A stretch of 64,000 nucleotides of DNA from Mumia flava (GCF_002797495.1 NZ_PGEZ01000001.1:62001-126000), one strand, 5' to 3'. Numbered from the stretch's first letter, positions 21,071-30,412 are shown. Numbers and translations: made by a program. Notes: generated by a model not told the origin, from the letters alone.

Positions 21071-21673
21071 TCATCGTACGTCCGCCCCTCCGACGCCCGG
21101 CTCGTGCCCGGAGGGCGGACGCTCGTGCGCGACCAGGCCGGGCGGTGGGGCGTCATCGAGGTCGATCCGCCGTGGCCACGGTGCATGCCCGGCGAGGTGG
21201 CCCCACCGCACCACCGGCTGGCTGCGCATCCGCACCGTCCGGGCGACGAGGTCCTCGTGGAAGTGGTGCGCGAGCCGCACCCGGTCGGCCGCGTCGCCGA
21301 AGTCGGCCAGCACCTCACGCTGGGTCTCGTCGGCGTCGCGCCAGAGCCGGTCGACATCGGCCGCCTCGCCGAAGATCGTCCGGATCACCTCGCTCAGGTC
21401 ACTCTCGCGCTCCGCCTGCATCGCCGTCCCCCGCGACGCCCGCGCTGCGTCCGCAGCCTCGACCGCGACGAGCGCGCTCGCCGGGTCGAGCAACCCGCTC
21501 GTGGCCAGCTCCTTCAACAGCGTCGAGCGCTCGAGCAGCTGGCGGTCGAGGGACGCCTGCGCCGTCGCCAGCCGGATGTGCAGACGGTCCAGCCGGCCCG
21601 CCGTCGTCGACAACGCGACCGTGATCGCGGCGATCACGGCCCCGACGACCAGGACCCACTCGAGCGTGCTCAC
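21071..21673 (-). CDS. membrane-anchored helical protein of unknown function
   Basis: A 200-residue protein with one N-terminal membrane helix (about residues 5-22) followed by a long charged helical region (LATAQASLDRQLLERSTLLKELATSG), and a C-terminal segment with a run of His and Trp residues (RLAHHFHEDLVARTVRM, VRWGHLAGHAPWPRR). The layout is loosely LemA-like, but I do not recognise the family. GTG start at 21671-21673 overlaps the pimA stop as GTGA, so it is probably in the PIM operon. It occupies the place of a Nudix gene in M. tuberculosis (from memory). Confidence 0.72.
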   Translation of the reverse strand: MSTLEWVLVVGAVIAAITVALSTTAGRLDRLHIRLATAQASLDRQLLERSTLLKELATSGLLDPASALVAVEAADAARASRGTAMQAERESDLSEVIRTIFGEAADVDRLWRDADETQREVLADFGDAADRVRLAHHFHEDLVARTVRMRSQPVVRWGHLAGHAPWPRRIDLDDAPPPGLVAHERPPSGHEPGVGGADVR

Positions 21674-22770
21674 GCGCTCCCTCCCAGCACCGTCTCGTAG
21701 ACCCGCACCACCTCCGGCGCGACCACGCTCCAGTCGTAGCGCCGCACGGCCGTACGGGCCAGCGCCGCACGCGCGTCACGCGCGGGATCGAGCAGCGCCT
21801 CCCCGAGCACCTTCGCGAGCGACTCCGGATCGCCGTTGGCGAACATCGCGCCGAGGCGGCCGTCGTCGAGCACGTCGGCGAACGCAGGGATGTCGGAGGC
21901 CACGACGGGAGCACCCGCGGCCATCGCCTCGATCAGCACGATCCCGAAGCTCTCGCCGCCGGTGTTGGGCGCGACGTAGACGTCCGCCTCGGCGAGCAGC
22001 CGGGCGCGTACGGCGTCGTCCACCCTTCCCAGGACCTCGACGTGGTCGCGCAGGCTCGCGGGGACCAGTGCGGTGCCGGCCCGGACGTCGCCGGCGCCCG
22101 CGACGAGGACCCGCACGTCCCCGATCCGGTCCAGCACCGCGGGGAGCGCGTCCAGCAGCACCCCGAACCCCTTGCGGGGCTCCTCGAACCGCCCGAGGAA
22201 GAGCACGGTCGGCTTCTCCCCACCGCTCGCCCGCGGGATCTGCCCGAAGGAGGCGACATCGATGCCGTTCGGGATCACGACGGCGTCCCCGCCCTGGTAC
22301 TGCGCCACGACGCGGCGAGCCTCGCGGGACACGGCGATCCGAGCGCTCAGCTTCTCCATCGCCGGCCGCAGCAGCGGCTCGGTCGCGGTCAGGGCGCGCG
22401 ACCGGCCGATCGACGTGTGCACCGTCGCCACGGCGACGCCGGAGACCAGGCTGAGGGCGATCAACGACACGCTCGGTGTCGCGGGATCGTGCACGTGCAC
22501 GACGTCGAACCGCCCGTCCCTCATCCAGCGGCGGGTCTTCGCCATCGCGACCGGACCGAACGACACCCGCGCGACCGCGCCGTTGTAGCGGACCGGGAGT
22601 GCCCGCCCGGCGGCGGAGACCCAGTCGGGCAGCTCGACCCCGACCGTCGCCGGCGCGAGCACCGACACGTCGACGCCGAGCCCCCGGAGCGTGCGGCTCA
22701 GGTCGAGGACGTGGTTCTGCACCCCGCCCGGGACGTCGAACGAGTACGGGCACACCATGCCGACCTTCAC
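21670..22770 (-). CDS. pimA: phosphatidyl-myo-inositol mannosyltransferase PimA-like
   Basis: A GT4 glycosyltransferase of 366 residues predicted to add the first mannose to phosphatidylinositol at the inner membrane face. It begins VKVGMVCPYSFDVPGGVQNH, the PimA start, and has DVVHVHDPATPS, PNGID, VLFLGRFEEPRKG and the nucleotide-sugar motif ESFGIVLIEAMAAGAPVVAS. The GTG at 22768-22770 is chosen (GAGAGG nine bases upstream). The neighbouring acyltransferase and PI-phosphate synthase support the assignment. Confidence 0.92.
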   Translation of the reverse strand: MKVGMVCPYSFDVPGGVQNHVLDLSRTLRGLGVDVSVLAPATVGVELPDWVSAAGRALPVRYNGAVARVSFGPVAMAKTRRWMRDGRFDVVHVHDPATPSVSLIALSLVSGVAVATVHTSIGRSRALTATEPLLRPAMEKLSARIAVSREARRVVAQYQGGDAVVIPNGIDVASFGQIPRASGGEKPTVLFLGRFEEPRKGFGVLLDALPAVLDRIGDVRVLVAGAGDVRAGTALVPASLRDHVEVLGRVDDAVRARLLAEADVYVAPNTGGESFGIVLIEAMAAGAPVVASDIPAFADVLDDGRLGAMFANGDPESLAKVLGEALLDPARDARAALARTAVRRYDWSVVAPEVVRVYETVLGGSA

Positions 22771-22783
22771 ACCGACCAGCCTC

Positions 22784-23692
22784 TCAGAGCGGGGTCCGGT
22801 CAGCGCTGAACACACGCTGGAGCATGTGCCAGTCGGCCGGGTGCGCGCGGATCTGCGCGCTGAACGTGTCGGCGAGGTCCTGTGTCATGACCCGCAGGCC
22901 GTCGGGTCCGGCACGGTGCGGGACCGGCTCGTGCACCACCATCCGCATCCGCTCGCCCTCGTCGTGCGACGTCGCGGCGAACAGCACCGCGCCGGTCTGC
23001 TGTGCCAGCAGCGCCGGTCCGACCGGCATCCGGGCGGACTCGCCGAGGAGCTCGACCTCGATGCCGCTGCGGCTCAGGTCACGGTCGGCGAGCAGGCACA
23101 CGAACCCGCCCGCCCGCAGGTGCTCGGCGAGCGCCGGCATCGTCGGGTCGCCTCCGGTGAGCGGGAGCACCTGCATCCCGAGCTCCTCGCGGAACGCGAC
23201 GAACTCGTCGTACAGCCGTTCCGGTCGCAGCCGCTCCGCGACCGTCATCAGCGGCAGTCCGTGCAGGCAGGCCCAGGCGCCCATCAGGTCCCAGTTGCCC
23301 ATGTGCGGCAGCGCGGCGATCAGACCGCGTCCGGCCGCCTGTGCTTCGTAGGCGATCTCGATGTCGTCGACGCCCATCGCGGCGTCGATGTCGTCGGCCG
23401 CGAGCCGCGGGAGCCGGAACACCTCGCCCCAGTAGCGCAGGTACGAGCGCATCGCGTCCCGGGTGAGGACGTCGAGGTCGGCGTCGGGCGCTGCCGCTCG
23501 CGCGAGATTGGCGCGGAGCTGGTCGATCCCGCGTCCGCCGCGCCGGGTCAGGGTGTCGGCGGTCGTCCGCAGGGCGCTCGACACCATCGCCTGAGGCAGA
23601 CGGTTCGCGACCCCCCAGCCCGTACGGTACGCAGCCGCCTCGACCTCGGTCCGGACGGACGCGGCCAGGTCGCCGAGCGCGACGGGGCTCAT
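22784..23692 (-). CDS. phosphatidylinositol mannoside acyltransferase
   Basis: A 302-residue LpxL/HtrB-superfamily acyltransferase, equivalent by context to mycobacterial PatA, which transfers an acyl chain to the mannose of PIM1. The catalytic H(x)4D motif is H130-M-G-N-W-D135; GGDPTMPALAEHLRAGG and CLLADRDLSRSGIEVELLG match the family. ATG at 23690-23692, thirteen bases after the PI-phosphate synthase stop, and thirteen bases before pimA. Confidence 0.9.
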   Translation of the reverse strand: MSPVALGDLAASVRTEVEAAAYRTGWGVANRLPQAMVSSALRTTADTLTRRGGRGIDQLRANLARAAAPDADLDVLTRDAMRSYLRYWGEVFRLPRLAADDIDAAMGVDDIEIAYEAQAAGRGLIAALPHMGNWDLMGAWACLHGLPLMTVAERLRPERLYDEFVAFREELGMQVLPLTGGDPTMPALAEHLRAGGFVCLLADRDLSRSGIEVELLGESARMPVGPALLAQQTGAVLFAATSHDEGERMRMVVHEPVPHRAGPDGLRVMTQDLADTFSAQIRAHPADWHMLQRVFSADRTPL

Positions 23693-23705
23693 GCGTCGGC
23701 CACGG

Positions 23706-24314
23706 TCATGCGTCGGCCAGCGCCTGGCGCCGGACCATGACGATCCGCTGGATCACGGTGATCGTGCTCGCGACGGCGAGCGCCCACAGCACGATCGTGC
23801 GCAGCACCGGCAGGTCGAACAGACCCGAGAGGCCCGTCATCACCAGCACCGCGACCAGCCGGTCCGACCGCTCGGCGATGCCGCCCTTGGCCTCCATCCC
23901 CAGGGCCTCGGCACGCGCGCGGACGTACGACGTCAGCTGACCGCCGACCAGGCACCACAGCGCGACGCCCATGAGCAGGAGGTCGTCGCCGTCCCCGGCG
24001 TACCAGAGCACGAGGCCGCCGAAGACCGCCGCGTCGCCGACCCGATCGAGGGTGGAGTCGAGGAACGCACCCCACGCGCTGGACCGCCCGGACCGGCGGG
24101 CCATCAGGCCGTCGACGATGTCGGAGAACACGAACAGGGTCACCACCATGACCCCGACGAAGAACTGGCCGCGCGGGAAGAACCACAGCGCGCCGAACGA
24201 GACACCGAGCGTGCCGACGAACGTGACGGCGTCGGGGCTGATCCCGAGCCGCAGGAGGAAGTCGGCGACCGGCGTCATGATCCGCGCCCACCTCGCCCGG
24301 AAGCGTTCGAGCAT
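23706..24314 (-). CDS. pgsA: phosphatidylinositol phosphate synthase (CDP-alcohol phosphatidyltransferase)
   Basis: A 202-residue integral membrane enzyme that joins CDP-diacylglycerol to inositol 3-phosphate, supplying the PIM pathway. The CDP-alcohol phosphatidyltransferase signature is complete: D65-IV-D68-GLMAR, then G82 and D86-STL-D90 (numbering approximate). Hydrophobic helices fill the rest, as expected for six membrane passes. Its ATG overlaps the HIT gene stop by one base (TGATG). Confidence 0.92.
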   Translation of the reverse strand: MLERFRARWARIMTPVADFLLRLGISPDAVTFVGTLGVSFGALWFFPRGQFFVGVMVVTLFVFSDIVDGLMARRSGRSSAWGAFLDSTLDRVGDAAVFGGLVLWYAGDGDDLLLMGVALWCLVGGQLTSYVRARAEALGMEAKGGIAERSDRLVAVLVMTGLSGLFDLPVLRTIVLWALAVASTITVIQRIVMVRRQALADA

Positions 24315-24868
24315 CAGGCCACCTCGTCCCAGGCCTTGGCGAGCAGGTCGCGCGTGTCGGCGAGCAGCTGCGGCAGCACCTTGGCACCGCCGACGACCGT
24401 GATGAAGTTGACGTCACCGGACCACCGCGGGACGACGTGCTGGTGCAGGTGGTCCGACAGCGACCCGCCGGCGACACCGCCGAGGTTCAGGCCCACGTTG
24501 AACGCGGCGGGCCCGCTGACCTGCTTGATCACCCGGACGGCTTGCTGGGTGAACGCGGTCAGCTCGTGGGCCTCGTCGTCGGTGAGCGCCTCCAGCTCGC
24601 CGACGTGACGGTTCGTGACGACCATGAGGTGGCCCGGGTTGTACGGGTGCAGGTTCAGGACGGCGAACACGTGCCGACCGCGCGCCACGATCAGCGTCTC
24701 GGCGTCGCCCTTCCTCTGCATCGTGCAGAACGGGCAGCCGTCGTCGTCCTCGTCGTCGCCGTTGACCTCGGTGACGTAGGCCATCCGGTGCGGCGTCCAC
24801 AGCCGGTCGAAGTCCTCGAACCCGTGGTCCGAGCGTCCCCAGGGGCGCGCGTCGCTCCCGTCGGTCAT
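24314..24868 (-). CDS. HIT-family diadenosine polyphosphate phosphorylase/hydrolase
   Basis: A 184-residue HIT-superfamily protein. The histidine triad is HLHQHVV at about residues 140-146 and a CPFC pair lies at 45-48. The same gene sits between thrS and pgsA1 in mycobacteria, where the product is described as an Ap4A phosphorylase (from memory); I infer the same here. The ATG at 24866-24868 overlaps the thrS stop as ATGA, coupling a nucleotide clean-up enzyme to a synthetase that can make Ap4A. Confidence 0.88.
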   Translation of the reverse strand: MTDGSDARPWGRSDHGFEDFDRLWTPHRMAYVTEVNGDDEDDDGCPFCTMQRKGDAETLIVARGRHVFAVLNLHPYNPGHLMVVTNRHVGELEALTDDEAHELTAFTQQAVRVIKQVSGPAAFNVGLNLGGVAGGSLSDHLHQHVVPRWSGDVNFITVVGGAKVLPQLLADTRDLLAKAWDEVA

Positions 24869-26871
24869 ACCTGGACCCGGCTCGCGACCGCGTCCACGAT
24901 CCGTGCGATCGCGTCGTCGGCGGCCACCCCGTTGTCCTGGTCCCCGCTGCGGTAGCGGAACGACACCGCCCCCGCCTCGACGTCGTTGTCGCCGGCGATC
25001 AGCATGAACGGAACCTTCTGGGTCTGGGCGTTGCGGATCTTCTTCTGCATCCGGTCGTCGGAGTCGTCGACCTCGACGCGGATCCCCGCGGCACGCAGCC
25101 GGGTCGCCACGGCGGTGAGGTAGTCGACGTGCCGCTCCGCGATCGGGATCGCGGTGACCTGGACGGGGGCGAGCCACGGAGGGAATGCGCCGGCGTAGTG
25201 CTCGACGAGCACGCCGAAGAAACGCTCGAGGGACCCGAACTTGGCCGAGTGGATCATCACGGGCTGCTGACGGGACCCGTCCGGGGCGACGTACTCCAGG
25301 CCGAACCGCGCCGGCTGGTTGAAGTCGTACTGGATCGTCGACATCTGCCAGGTGCGCCCGATCGCGTCGCGGGCCTGGACCGAGATCTTCGGACCGTAGA
25401 ACGCGGCGCCGCCCGGGTCCGGGACCAGCTCGAGCCCGGTCTCAGTGGCGACCTGGCGCAGCACCGCGGTGGCGTTCTCCCACTCCTCGTCGGAGCCGAT
25501 GAACTTGTCCGAGTCGGGGTCGCGCGTCGACAGCTCGAGGTAGAAGTCGTCCAGCCCGAAGTCCCGGAGCAGGCCGAGCACGAACGACAGCAGGTGCTTG
25601 ATCTCGTCCGGCGCCTGCTCCGGCGTCACGTACGAGTGCGAGTCGTCCTGGGTCAGGCCGCGGACCCGGGTCAGCCCGTGGATCACGCCGGACTTCTCGT
25701 AGCGGTAGACGGTGCCGAACTCGAAGAACCGCAACGGCAGCTCGCGGTACGACCGCCCGCGCGACCTGAAGATCAGGTTGTGCATCGGGCAGTTCATCGC
25801 CTTGAGGTAGTACTCGGCGTTCTCGAGCTCCATCGGCGGGAACATCGTGTCCGCGTAGTACGGGAGGTGGCCCGAGGTCTCGAACAGGTGGCTCTTGGTG
25901 ATGTGCGGGCTGCCGACGTAGGAGAAGCCCTCCTCGATGTGCCGGCGGCGGACGTAGTCCTCCATCTCACGCTTGATCACCCCGCCCTTGGGGTGGAACA
26001 CCGGCAGGCCGGAGCCGATCTCGTCGGGGAAGCTGAAGAGGTCGAGCTCGGTGCCGAGCCGGCGGTGGTCGCGCCGCTGCGCCTCCTCGAGGCGGTGGAG
26101 GTACGCGTCGAGCGCCTCCTTGGACTCCCATGCGGTGCCGTAGATCCGCTGGAGCTGCTTGTTCTTCTCGTTGCCGCGCCAGTAGGCCGCCGCGCTGCGC
26201 ATCAGCTTGAAGGCCGGGATGCGCTTGGTGGTCGGCAGGTGCGGACCCCGGCACAGGTCGGTCCACGCGACGTCGCCGGAACGGCCGAGGTTGTCGTACA
26301 TGGTCAGACCGCCGGCGCCGACCTCGACGCTCGCCCCCTCGGCGGCCTGATCCAGATCGGCGCCGTCGCCGTCGGAGCCGGTCGAGCTCTTGAGCCCGAT
26401 CAGCTCGAGCTTGTACGGCTCGTGGGCGAGCTCGGTGCGGGCCTCGTCGTCGTCGATCGGTCGACGGGAGAAGCGCTGGTTCGCCTTCACGATCTTGCGC
26501 ATCCGCGACTCGATCTTCTCGAGGTCCTCGGGCGTGAACGGCTGCTCGACGTCGAAGTCGTAGTAGAAGCCGTCGGTGACCGGAGGCCCGATCCCGAGCC
26601 TGGCGTCGGGGAACAGCTCCTGGACCGCCTGCGCCATCACGTGCGCGGTCGAGTGCCGCAGGATGTCGCGCCCGTCAGGACTGCCGATCGCGACGGGCTC
26701 GACGGTCTCGCCCTGCCCGAGCTCGTACGACAGGTCCTTGAGCACGCCGTCGACCCGCGCGGCGATCACCGCCGGGTCGTCGGGGAACAGCTCCCACGCC
26801 TTCGTCCCGGGCGTCACCGTGTGCTCGGCCTTCGACTCGGGGCCGGCGACGACGACTCTCAGCTCGGACAC
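24865..26871 (-). CDS. thrS: threonyl-tRNA synthetase
   Basis: Charges tRNA-Thr. The 668-residue protein has an N-terminal TGS domain, the editing domain ([21 protein letters not shown]), the catalytic core with zinc ligands in [10 protein letters not shown] and [11 protein letters not shown], and a C-terminal anticodon-binding domain ([16 protein letters not shown]). GTG start at 26869-26871 with GAGGAG six bases upstream; the frame stays open far upstream, but that part is a shadow of the DUF1254 gene. No T-box-like structure was recognised in the 85-base leader. Confidence 0.96.
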   Translation of the reverse strand: MSELRVVVAGPESKAEHTVTPGTKAWELFPDDPAVIAARVDGVLKDLSYELGQGETVEPVAIGSPDGRDILRHSTAHVMAQAVQELFPDARLGIGPPVTDGFYYDFDVEQPFTPEDLEKIESRMRKIVKANQRFSRRPIDDDEARTELAHEPYKLELIGLKSSTGSDGDGADLDQAAEGASVEVGAGGLTMYDNLGRSGDVAWTDLCRGPHLPTTKRIPAFKLMRSAAAYWRGNEKNKQLQRIYGTAWESKEALDAYLHRLEEAQRRDHRRLGTELDLFSFPDEIGSGLPVFHPKGGVIKREMEDYVRRRHIEEGFSYVGSPHITKSHLFETSGHLPYYADTMFPPMELENAEYYLKAMNCPMHNLIFRSRGRSYRELPLRFFEFGTVYRYEKSGVIHGLTRVRGLTQDDSHSYVTPEQAPDEIKHLLSFVLGLLRDFGLDDFYLELSTRDPDSDKFIGSDEEWENATAVLRQVATETGLELVPDPGGAAFYGPKISVQARDAIGRTWQMSTIQYDFNQPARFGLEYVAPDGSRQQPVMIHSAKFGSLERFFGVLVEHYAGAFPPWLAPVQVTAIPIAERHVDYLTAVATRLRAAGIRVEVDDSDDRMQKKIRNAQTQKVPFMLIAGDNDVEAGAVSFRYRSGDQDNGVAADDAIARIVDAVASRVQV

Positions 26872-26956
26872 GAAGATCTCCTCGGTTCGGTGCGGACGGA
26901 TCGCCCTCGATGCTATCGGCTCGCTCGCTCGGGCCGCGCACCCCTTTTGCCGCGCA

Positions 26957-27511
26957 TCACGCGGGCGCGCAGACGGCCGACGACCGGACGCGGTCGGCGT
27001 CGGCGAACGCGTCGTCGGTCGGCGCCAGGTAGCGCAACAGCGCGACACCGTCCGGGGCCGGGACGACGACGACCTCGACGTCCGAACCGGCCGCGCGCCG
27101 CGCCTGGTCCTCCTGGTCGGTGGTCGCCAGGAGCACCGTGACCTCAGGGTGCGGGTCGCCGTCGACGAAGACGACATCGGTGCGGTCGTCGTAGATGCTG
27201 AGCGAGTAGTAGCCGTCCCAGCCCGGCGCGCTCACCCGTACGGGGCCGTCGGACAGGTCCCAGACGCACGCGGAGTACGCGAGGTCGGGCGAGGACCGGA
27301 CCACCTGCTGGTTCCGCGGGGTCACGCGCGGGGTGTGCAGCCAGGTGTTGCGACCGCCCGCGCTCTCGGCGATGCGGCGCTCGGCGACGCCCATCACGAC
27401 CCGCGGCGCGGCGAGCACCACCACCAGGTGGGCGATCACGGCGACCACCACGGCGACCGCGAGCGGTGCCCACCAACGGCGCCGCGGCCCGGGGCTCTGC
27501 TCGGCGGTCAT
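26957..27511 (-). CDS. DUF1254-type membrane-anchored protein
   Basis: A 184-residue protein with one N-terminal membrane helix ([20 protein letters not shown]) and an extracytoplasmic domain containing [20 protein letters not shown], which resembles the DUF1254 pattern. Function unknown. ATG at 27509-27511 overlaps the preceding gene as ATGA. It pairs with the DUF1214-type gene immediately upstream; in many proteobacteria the two domains occur in one protein, here they are separate adjacent genes. Confidence 0.8.
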   Translation of the reverse strand: MTAEQSPGPRRRWWAPLAVAVVVAVIAHLVVVLAAPRVVMGVAERRIAESAGGRNTWLHTPRVTPRNQQVVRSSPDLAYSACVWDLSDGPVRVSAPGWDGYYSLSIYDDRTDVVFVDGDPHPEVTVLLATTDQEDQARRAAGSDVEVVVVPAPDGVALLRYLAPTDDAFADADRVRSSAVCAPA

Positions 27512-28095
27512 CGCGCGTCGCCGCACTCGACTCGCGTGATCGTGGGCACGGGCACCGTCGTCGGGTCGTCGAGCACGGAGGGTTCCGGCTCGTACAGGCG
27601 CAGAACGAGGTTGGGTCGGTCCGCCTCCCCCATCGAGAGCCAGTCGCCGTCCGGCGGTGCCGTCGCGGCCAGCTCGGCGGTCCACGCCCCGTCGGAGGCA
27701 CGCGTGAGGCTGGTCGCGTCCACCGACGGCCGTCCGTCGTCGTTGTCGGCGAGGTACGCCCCGTCGTACAACGTGATCGACCACCACCGCGCCGGCAGGT
27801 CGGCGCCTGCGATCGCGTAGCGGCACGCCGCGTCGAGGTCGGTCCCGTCGTCGTCACCGAGCGCGACCAGGTAGACGGCCTCGCGCTGCGACAGCGCGAG
27901 CAGCCCCTGGATCGCCGTCGCCGAGCGGACGTACGGGTTCGCCTCGGTGCTCCCCCGGTCCAGGCTGATCGACCACGCACCGACCTTCGTCTCGCTGCTC
28001 CCCACGAGAGCGCCCGACAGCACGAGCGCAGCCGAGCCGACGCCGACGGCCAGGCCGACGCCGACCGCGAGCACCCAGCGCAGCGCGCGCCTCAC
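27508..28095 (-). CDS. DUF1214-type membrane-anchored protein
   Basis: A 195-residue protein with an N-terminal signal or anchor helix (VLAVGVGLAVGVGSAALVL) and the DUF1214 core, seen in LPARWWSITLYDGAYLADND and the later GDWLSMGEADRPNLVLRLYEPE. Function unknown. GTG start at 28093-28095, sixteen bases after the upstream AhpD-like gene. Translational overlap with the DUF1254 gene implies the two products act together. Confidence 0.82.
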   Translation of the reverse strand: MRRALRWVLAVGVGLAVGVGSAALVLSGALVGSSETKVGAWSISLDRGSTEANPYVRSATAIQGLLALSQREAVYLVALGDDDGTDLDAACRYAIAGADLPARWWSITLYDGAYLADNDDGRPSVDATSLTRASDGAWTAELAATAPPDGDWLSMGEADRPNLVLRLYEPEPSVLDDPTTVPVPTITRVECGDAR

Positions 28096-28111
28096 CGCGG
28101 TGGGCCCGAGC

Positions 28112-28711
28112 TCACGCGTCGGCCGCCGGACGCCCGTAGGTCACGGCCGCGCGGACCGCATCGGGCACGCGCGCGGCGAGCCCCGCGTCCGGCCTCGCCC
28201 CGAGCGCGTCGTTGACCGTCGAGAACGCGAGCCGGAACGCCGCCAGACTCGTGGCCTCGAAGATCTCCCGGTCCGTCAGACCGACCGCGCGCAGGGCCTC
28301 GACGTCCTCGGCCGTCGTGCTGTTCGGGTCGCGCGCCACCTGCCGCGCCCAGTCGGCGAGTGCGCGCTCACGGGGCGACAGCGTGGGGATCCCGGGTGCG
28401 TCGGCGAGGACGCCGGCGGCGGTCTCGTCGTCGGTGAGGGCTGCGAGGTTGGCGCCCCAGGCGAGCGAGCAGTACGCGTCGCCGAGACCCGACGCGGTCG
28501 CCACCACGACGACAGCGATCTCGCGGTCGTCGAGCGTCGTGCCGGCGAGCAGGGTCGCGCGCACCTCGGTGAAGTCCGCGAGGACATCGGGACGCCAGCC
28601 CCACACCCGGGTCAGGTTGTTCACGTACCCGTCCGAGCGCAGGTCGTCCTCGTACGCGCTCGCGAGGGCCTCTGACTCGCGAGGCTCGGGAAGGAAGCTG
28701 GCAGAGGTCAT
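28112..28711 (-). CDS. AhpD/carboxymuconolactone decarboxylase-fold protein, catalytic cysteines degenerate
   Basis: A 199-residue all-helical protein of the AhpD-like superfamily (peroxidase-related type). The helix that normally carries CxxC...H reads DAYCSLAWGANLAAL: one Cys is kept, the second position is Ala and the His position is Asn or Trp. This argues against thiol peroxidase activity as in AhpD. ATG at 28709-28711 with AGGAG seven bases upstream; TAGCGT at 28736-28741 (minus) may be the -10. It heads the DUF1214-DUF1254-thrS run. Confidence 0.78.
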   Translation of the reverse strand: MTSASFLPEPRESEALASAYEDDLRSDGYVNNLTRVWGWRPDVLADFTEVRATLLAGTTLDDREIAVVVVATASGLGDAYCSLAWGANLAALTDDETAAGVLADAPGIPTLSPRERALADWARQVARDPNSTTAEDVEALRAVGLTDREIFEATSLAAFRLAFSTVNDALGARPDAGLAARVPDAVRAAVTYGRPAADA

Positions 28712-28793
28712 CGGTGCTCCTGGCTCGGCCCTCACACGCTACTGCCGATCACGTGCTCGCGCGGGCGGATGCAACGAGGGTCGGGATGCGTCG

Positions 28794-30020
28794 TCACTCG
28801 CAGACGGTTCCGTCGGCGTCGCGGTCGTCGTACCACCCGTACTCGGCGTCCTTCCCGCGCACGTACGGCCCGTACCCGGCGTCGATCGCGGCCGTGCACG
28901 TGTCGAAGCGGGGGTCGGTCGAGCCGGTGCCGCGCCTCGTCGGCTTCCTGGTCGGCGTCGGTCCGGAGGTGGGCTCAGGGGTGCCGGTTCGGCCGCCGCC
29001 GAGCGGGACGGGCTCGGAGGTCGGGACGACGGTGTCAGGGCAAGCCGTCAGGACCCGTTCGATGGCATCGTGCTCCGCCCGGGTGACCCACAGGTCGTAG
29101 CGTGCCTTGACCGCGACCTGCCGCGCGACGTACGCACACCGGAAGTGCTTCGACGGTGGCAGCCAGGTGGCGGCATCGCCGTCGCCCTTCGAGGCGTTCG
29201 TCGGGCCGTCGACGGCGAGGAGGTTCAGCGGGTCGTTCGCCAGTGCCGTCCGGGCGCCGAGCCGGAGCTGCTGCCCGCCCTTCTGCCATGCGTCGGACAG
29301 GGCCACGACGTGGTCGATCTGGACGGCGGACGACGTGGCGGCACCGCGGACGAAGTCGATGCTCTCGCCGGTGTACGGCCCGTCGAGCCTGCCGGTGAGG
29401 ACGACGCACCCGTGCGTCCCGGATTCCACGACGAGCTCGGTCAGGTCGCGCCGGAGGATGTCGTTGCGGGTGTCGCACCCGTTGCGGTCGACGTCCGCCC
29501 AGGCCTGTCCGAACTGGTCCCGGTCGTAGCCGGTCTTGGGTGCGCGTCCCTTCACCGGGAGGGTCGCGAGGAGTGCGAGTGCGGTGTCAGCGCCCGGCGT
29601 CGACGGGCTCACGGAGGTGGTGGGATCGCTTGGCTGCCGGGACGGCGACCCCGCGGACGGGTCGGACGGCGACGAGGTCGGGGCGGGTTCATCCGCGACG
29701 CTCGACGTCTCCGACGCAGCGATGCGGCCGGCCGGTTCCGTGTCCGCGACCGCACCGCCGACCACGATCACGGCGAGCGCCACGGCCAGTGCGGACACGC
29801 CCGCGACCCGGGAGCGCAGAAGCGCCCACCGGACGCGACCGCGGATGGTGGCGACGAGCGCGACGAGCAGGAGGACCAGCCCGGACATGATCAGGAAGCC
29901 CGAGAGCCCGCCGGAGGCCGCCCCCAGGGCGGCGAGTGCCGCCGACACCGTCCACCCGAGCCAGACGCTCCAGGTCGACTGCTGTCCGCGGTTGCGCGAC
30001 CGATCAGGGGATGTCGTCAT
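28794..30020 (-). CDS. secreted or membrane-anchored HNH nuclease (GmrSD-type) with Excalibur domain
   Basis: A 408-residue protein in three parts: an N-terminal region with about three hydrophobic helices (residues 10-95) and a Ser/Pro/Thr-rich linker; a DUF1524/GmrSD-type HNH domain (TGYDRDQFGQAWADVDRNGCDTR, QIDHVVALSDAWQKG, NDPLNLLAVDGPTNASKG); and a C-terminal Excalibur calcium-binding motif ending DRDADGTVCE. The topology places the nuclease outside the membrane, so nutrient DNA use or attack on foreign DNA is possible. ATG start at 30018-30020. It does not look like an intact GmrSD type IV restriction enzyme, since no DUF262 domain is present. Confidence 0.87.
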   Translation of the reverse strand: MTTSPDRSRNRGQQSTWSVWLGWTVSAALAALGAASGGLSGFLIMSGLVLLLVALVATIRGRVRWALLRSRVAGVSALAVALAVIVVGGAVADTEPAGRIAASETSSVADEPAPTSSPSDPSAGSPSRQPSDPTTSVSPSTPGADTALALLATLPVKGRAPKTGYDRDQFGQAWADVDRNGCDTRNDILRRDLTELVVESGTHGCVVLTGRLDGPYTGESIDFVRGAATSSAVQIDHVVALSDAWQKGGQQLRLGARTALANDPLNLLAVDGPTNASKGDGDAATWLPPSKHFRCAYVARQVAVKARYDLWVTRAEHDAIERVLTACPDTVVPTSEPVPLGGGRTGTPEPTSGPTPTRKPTRRGTGSTDPRFDTCTAAIDAGYGPYVRGKDAEYGWYDDRDADGTVCE

Positions 30021-30125
30021 CGTGTCGCTGGTCCGTTCGTCGTGAGCGGTGTCGCGGGGCGGACGACACCGTACGCGAGGGGGTCGGTCGCCGTGATGGT
30101 TTCCGCGCACCGGGCCGGGTCGACG

Positions 30126-30159
30126 AAGCCCCTGCCTGCGACGTGCAGGTCAGGGGCTT
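30126..30159 (-). terminator. hairpin after tRNA-Val(CAC)
   Basis: Downstream of the tRNA on the minus strand, AAGCCCCTG pairs with CAGGGGCTT and an inner CCTGC pairs with GCAGG around a small loop, giving a strong 34-base stem-loop with one bulge. There is no clear T-run, as is usual in GC-rich actinobacteria. Probable intrinsic terminator for the tRNA transcript. Confidence 0.65.
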
Positions 30160-30170
30160 GATCGTGCGGG

Positions 30171-30242
30171 TGGGCGATACTGGGTTCGAACCAGTGACCT
30201 CTTCGGTGTGAACGAAGCGCGCTACCACTGCGCCAATCGCCC
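30171..30242 (-). tRNA. tRNA-Val (anticodon CAC)
   Basis: Read on the minus strand the 72-base cloverleaf begins GGGCGATTGGCGCAGTGG and closes with ATCGCCC plus discriminator A. The anticodon arm is CTTCG-TTCACAC-CGAAG, giving CAC, which reads GUG. The T-arm is ACTGG-TTCGAAC-CCAGT. No CCA is encoded. It differs at only about six positions from tRNA-Val(GAC) at 33030-33101, most of them in the anticodon arm. Confidence 0.96.
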
Positions 30243-30270
30243 GCATCATCCTGCGATCAGGACGTCACGG

Positions 30271-30300
30271 ATACTAGCGCACGCGGGTCGGGAGATCGAA
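30271..30300 (-). promoter_or_regulatory. putative promoter of tRNA-Val(CAC)
   Basis: On the minus strand TTCGAT (30295-30300) and TAGTAT (30271-30276) are 18 bases apart, and the -10 ends 28 bases before the tRNA 5' end. The -35 match is weak, so this is a suggestion supported mainly by the good -10 hexamer and its distance. Confidence 0.45.
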
Positions 30301-30412
30301 CGCCGGGTCGACGCGCCGAGGGCAGCGCGTGAGGGCATCCCGAGGGCCGCCGCGATTCCTCGCAGGCGGGTGTGGCCGGTACGGTCCGGCGTCGGGGCGG
30401 GCAGGCTGCGTC

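Noticed and set aside
23690-23719. Repeated CATGCGTCGGCCA at the end of the PI-phosphate synthase gene
   Set aside because: Only two 13-base copies across a gene junction; most likely a small local duplication without further structure.
26872-26956. T-box or other riboswitch in the thrS leader
   Set aside because: The gap is only 85 bases and no specifier loop or conserved T-box sequence is visible.
28794-30020. GmrSD type IV restriction enzyme
   Set aside because: The HNH half matches, but there is no DUF262 nucleotide-binding domain and the N-terminus is membrane-spanning.
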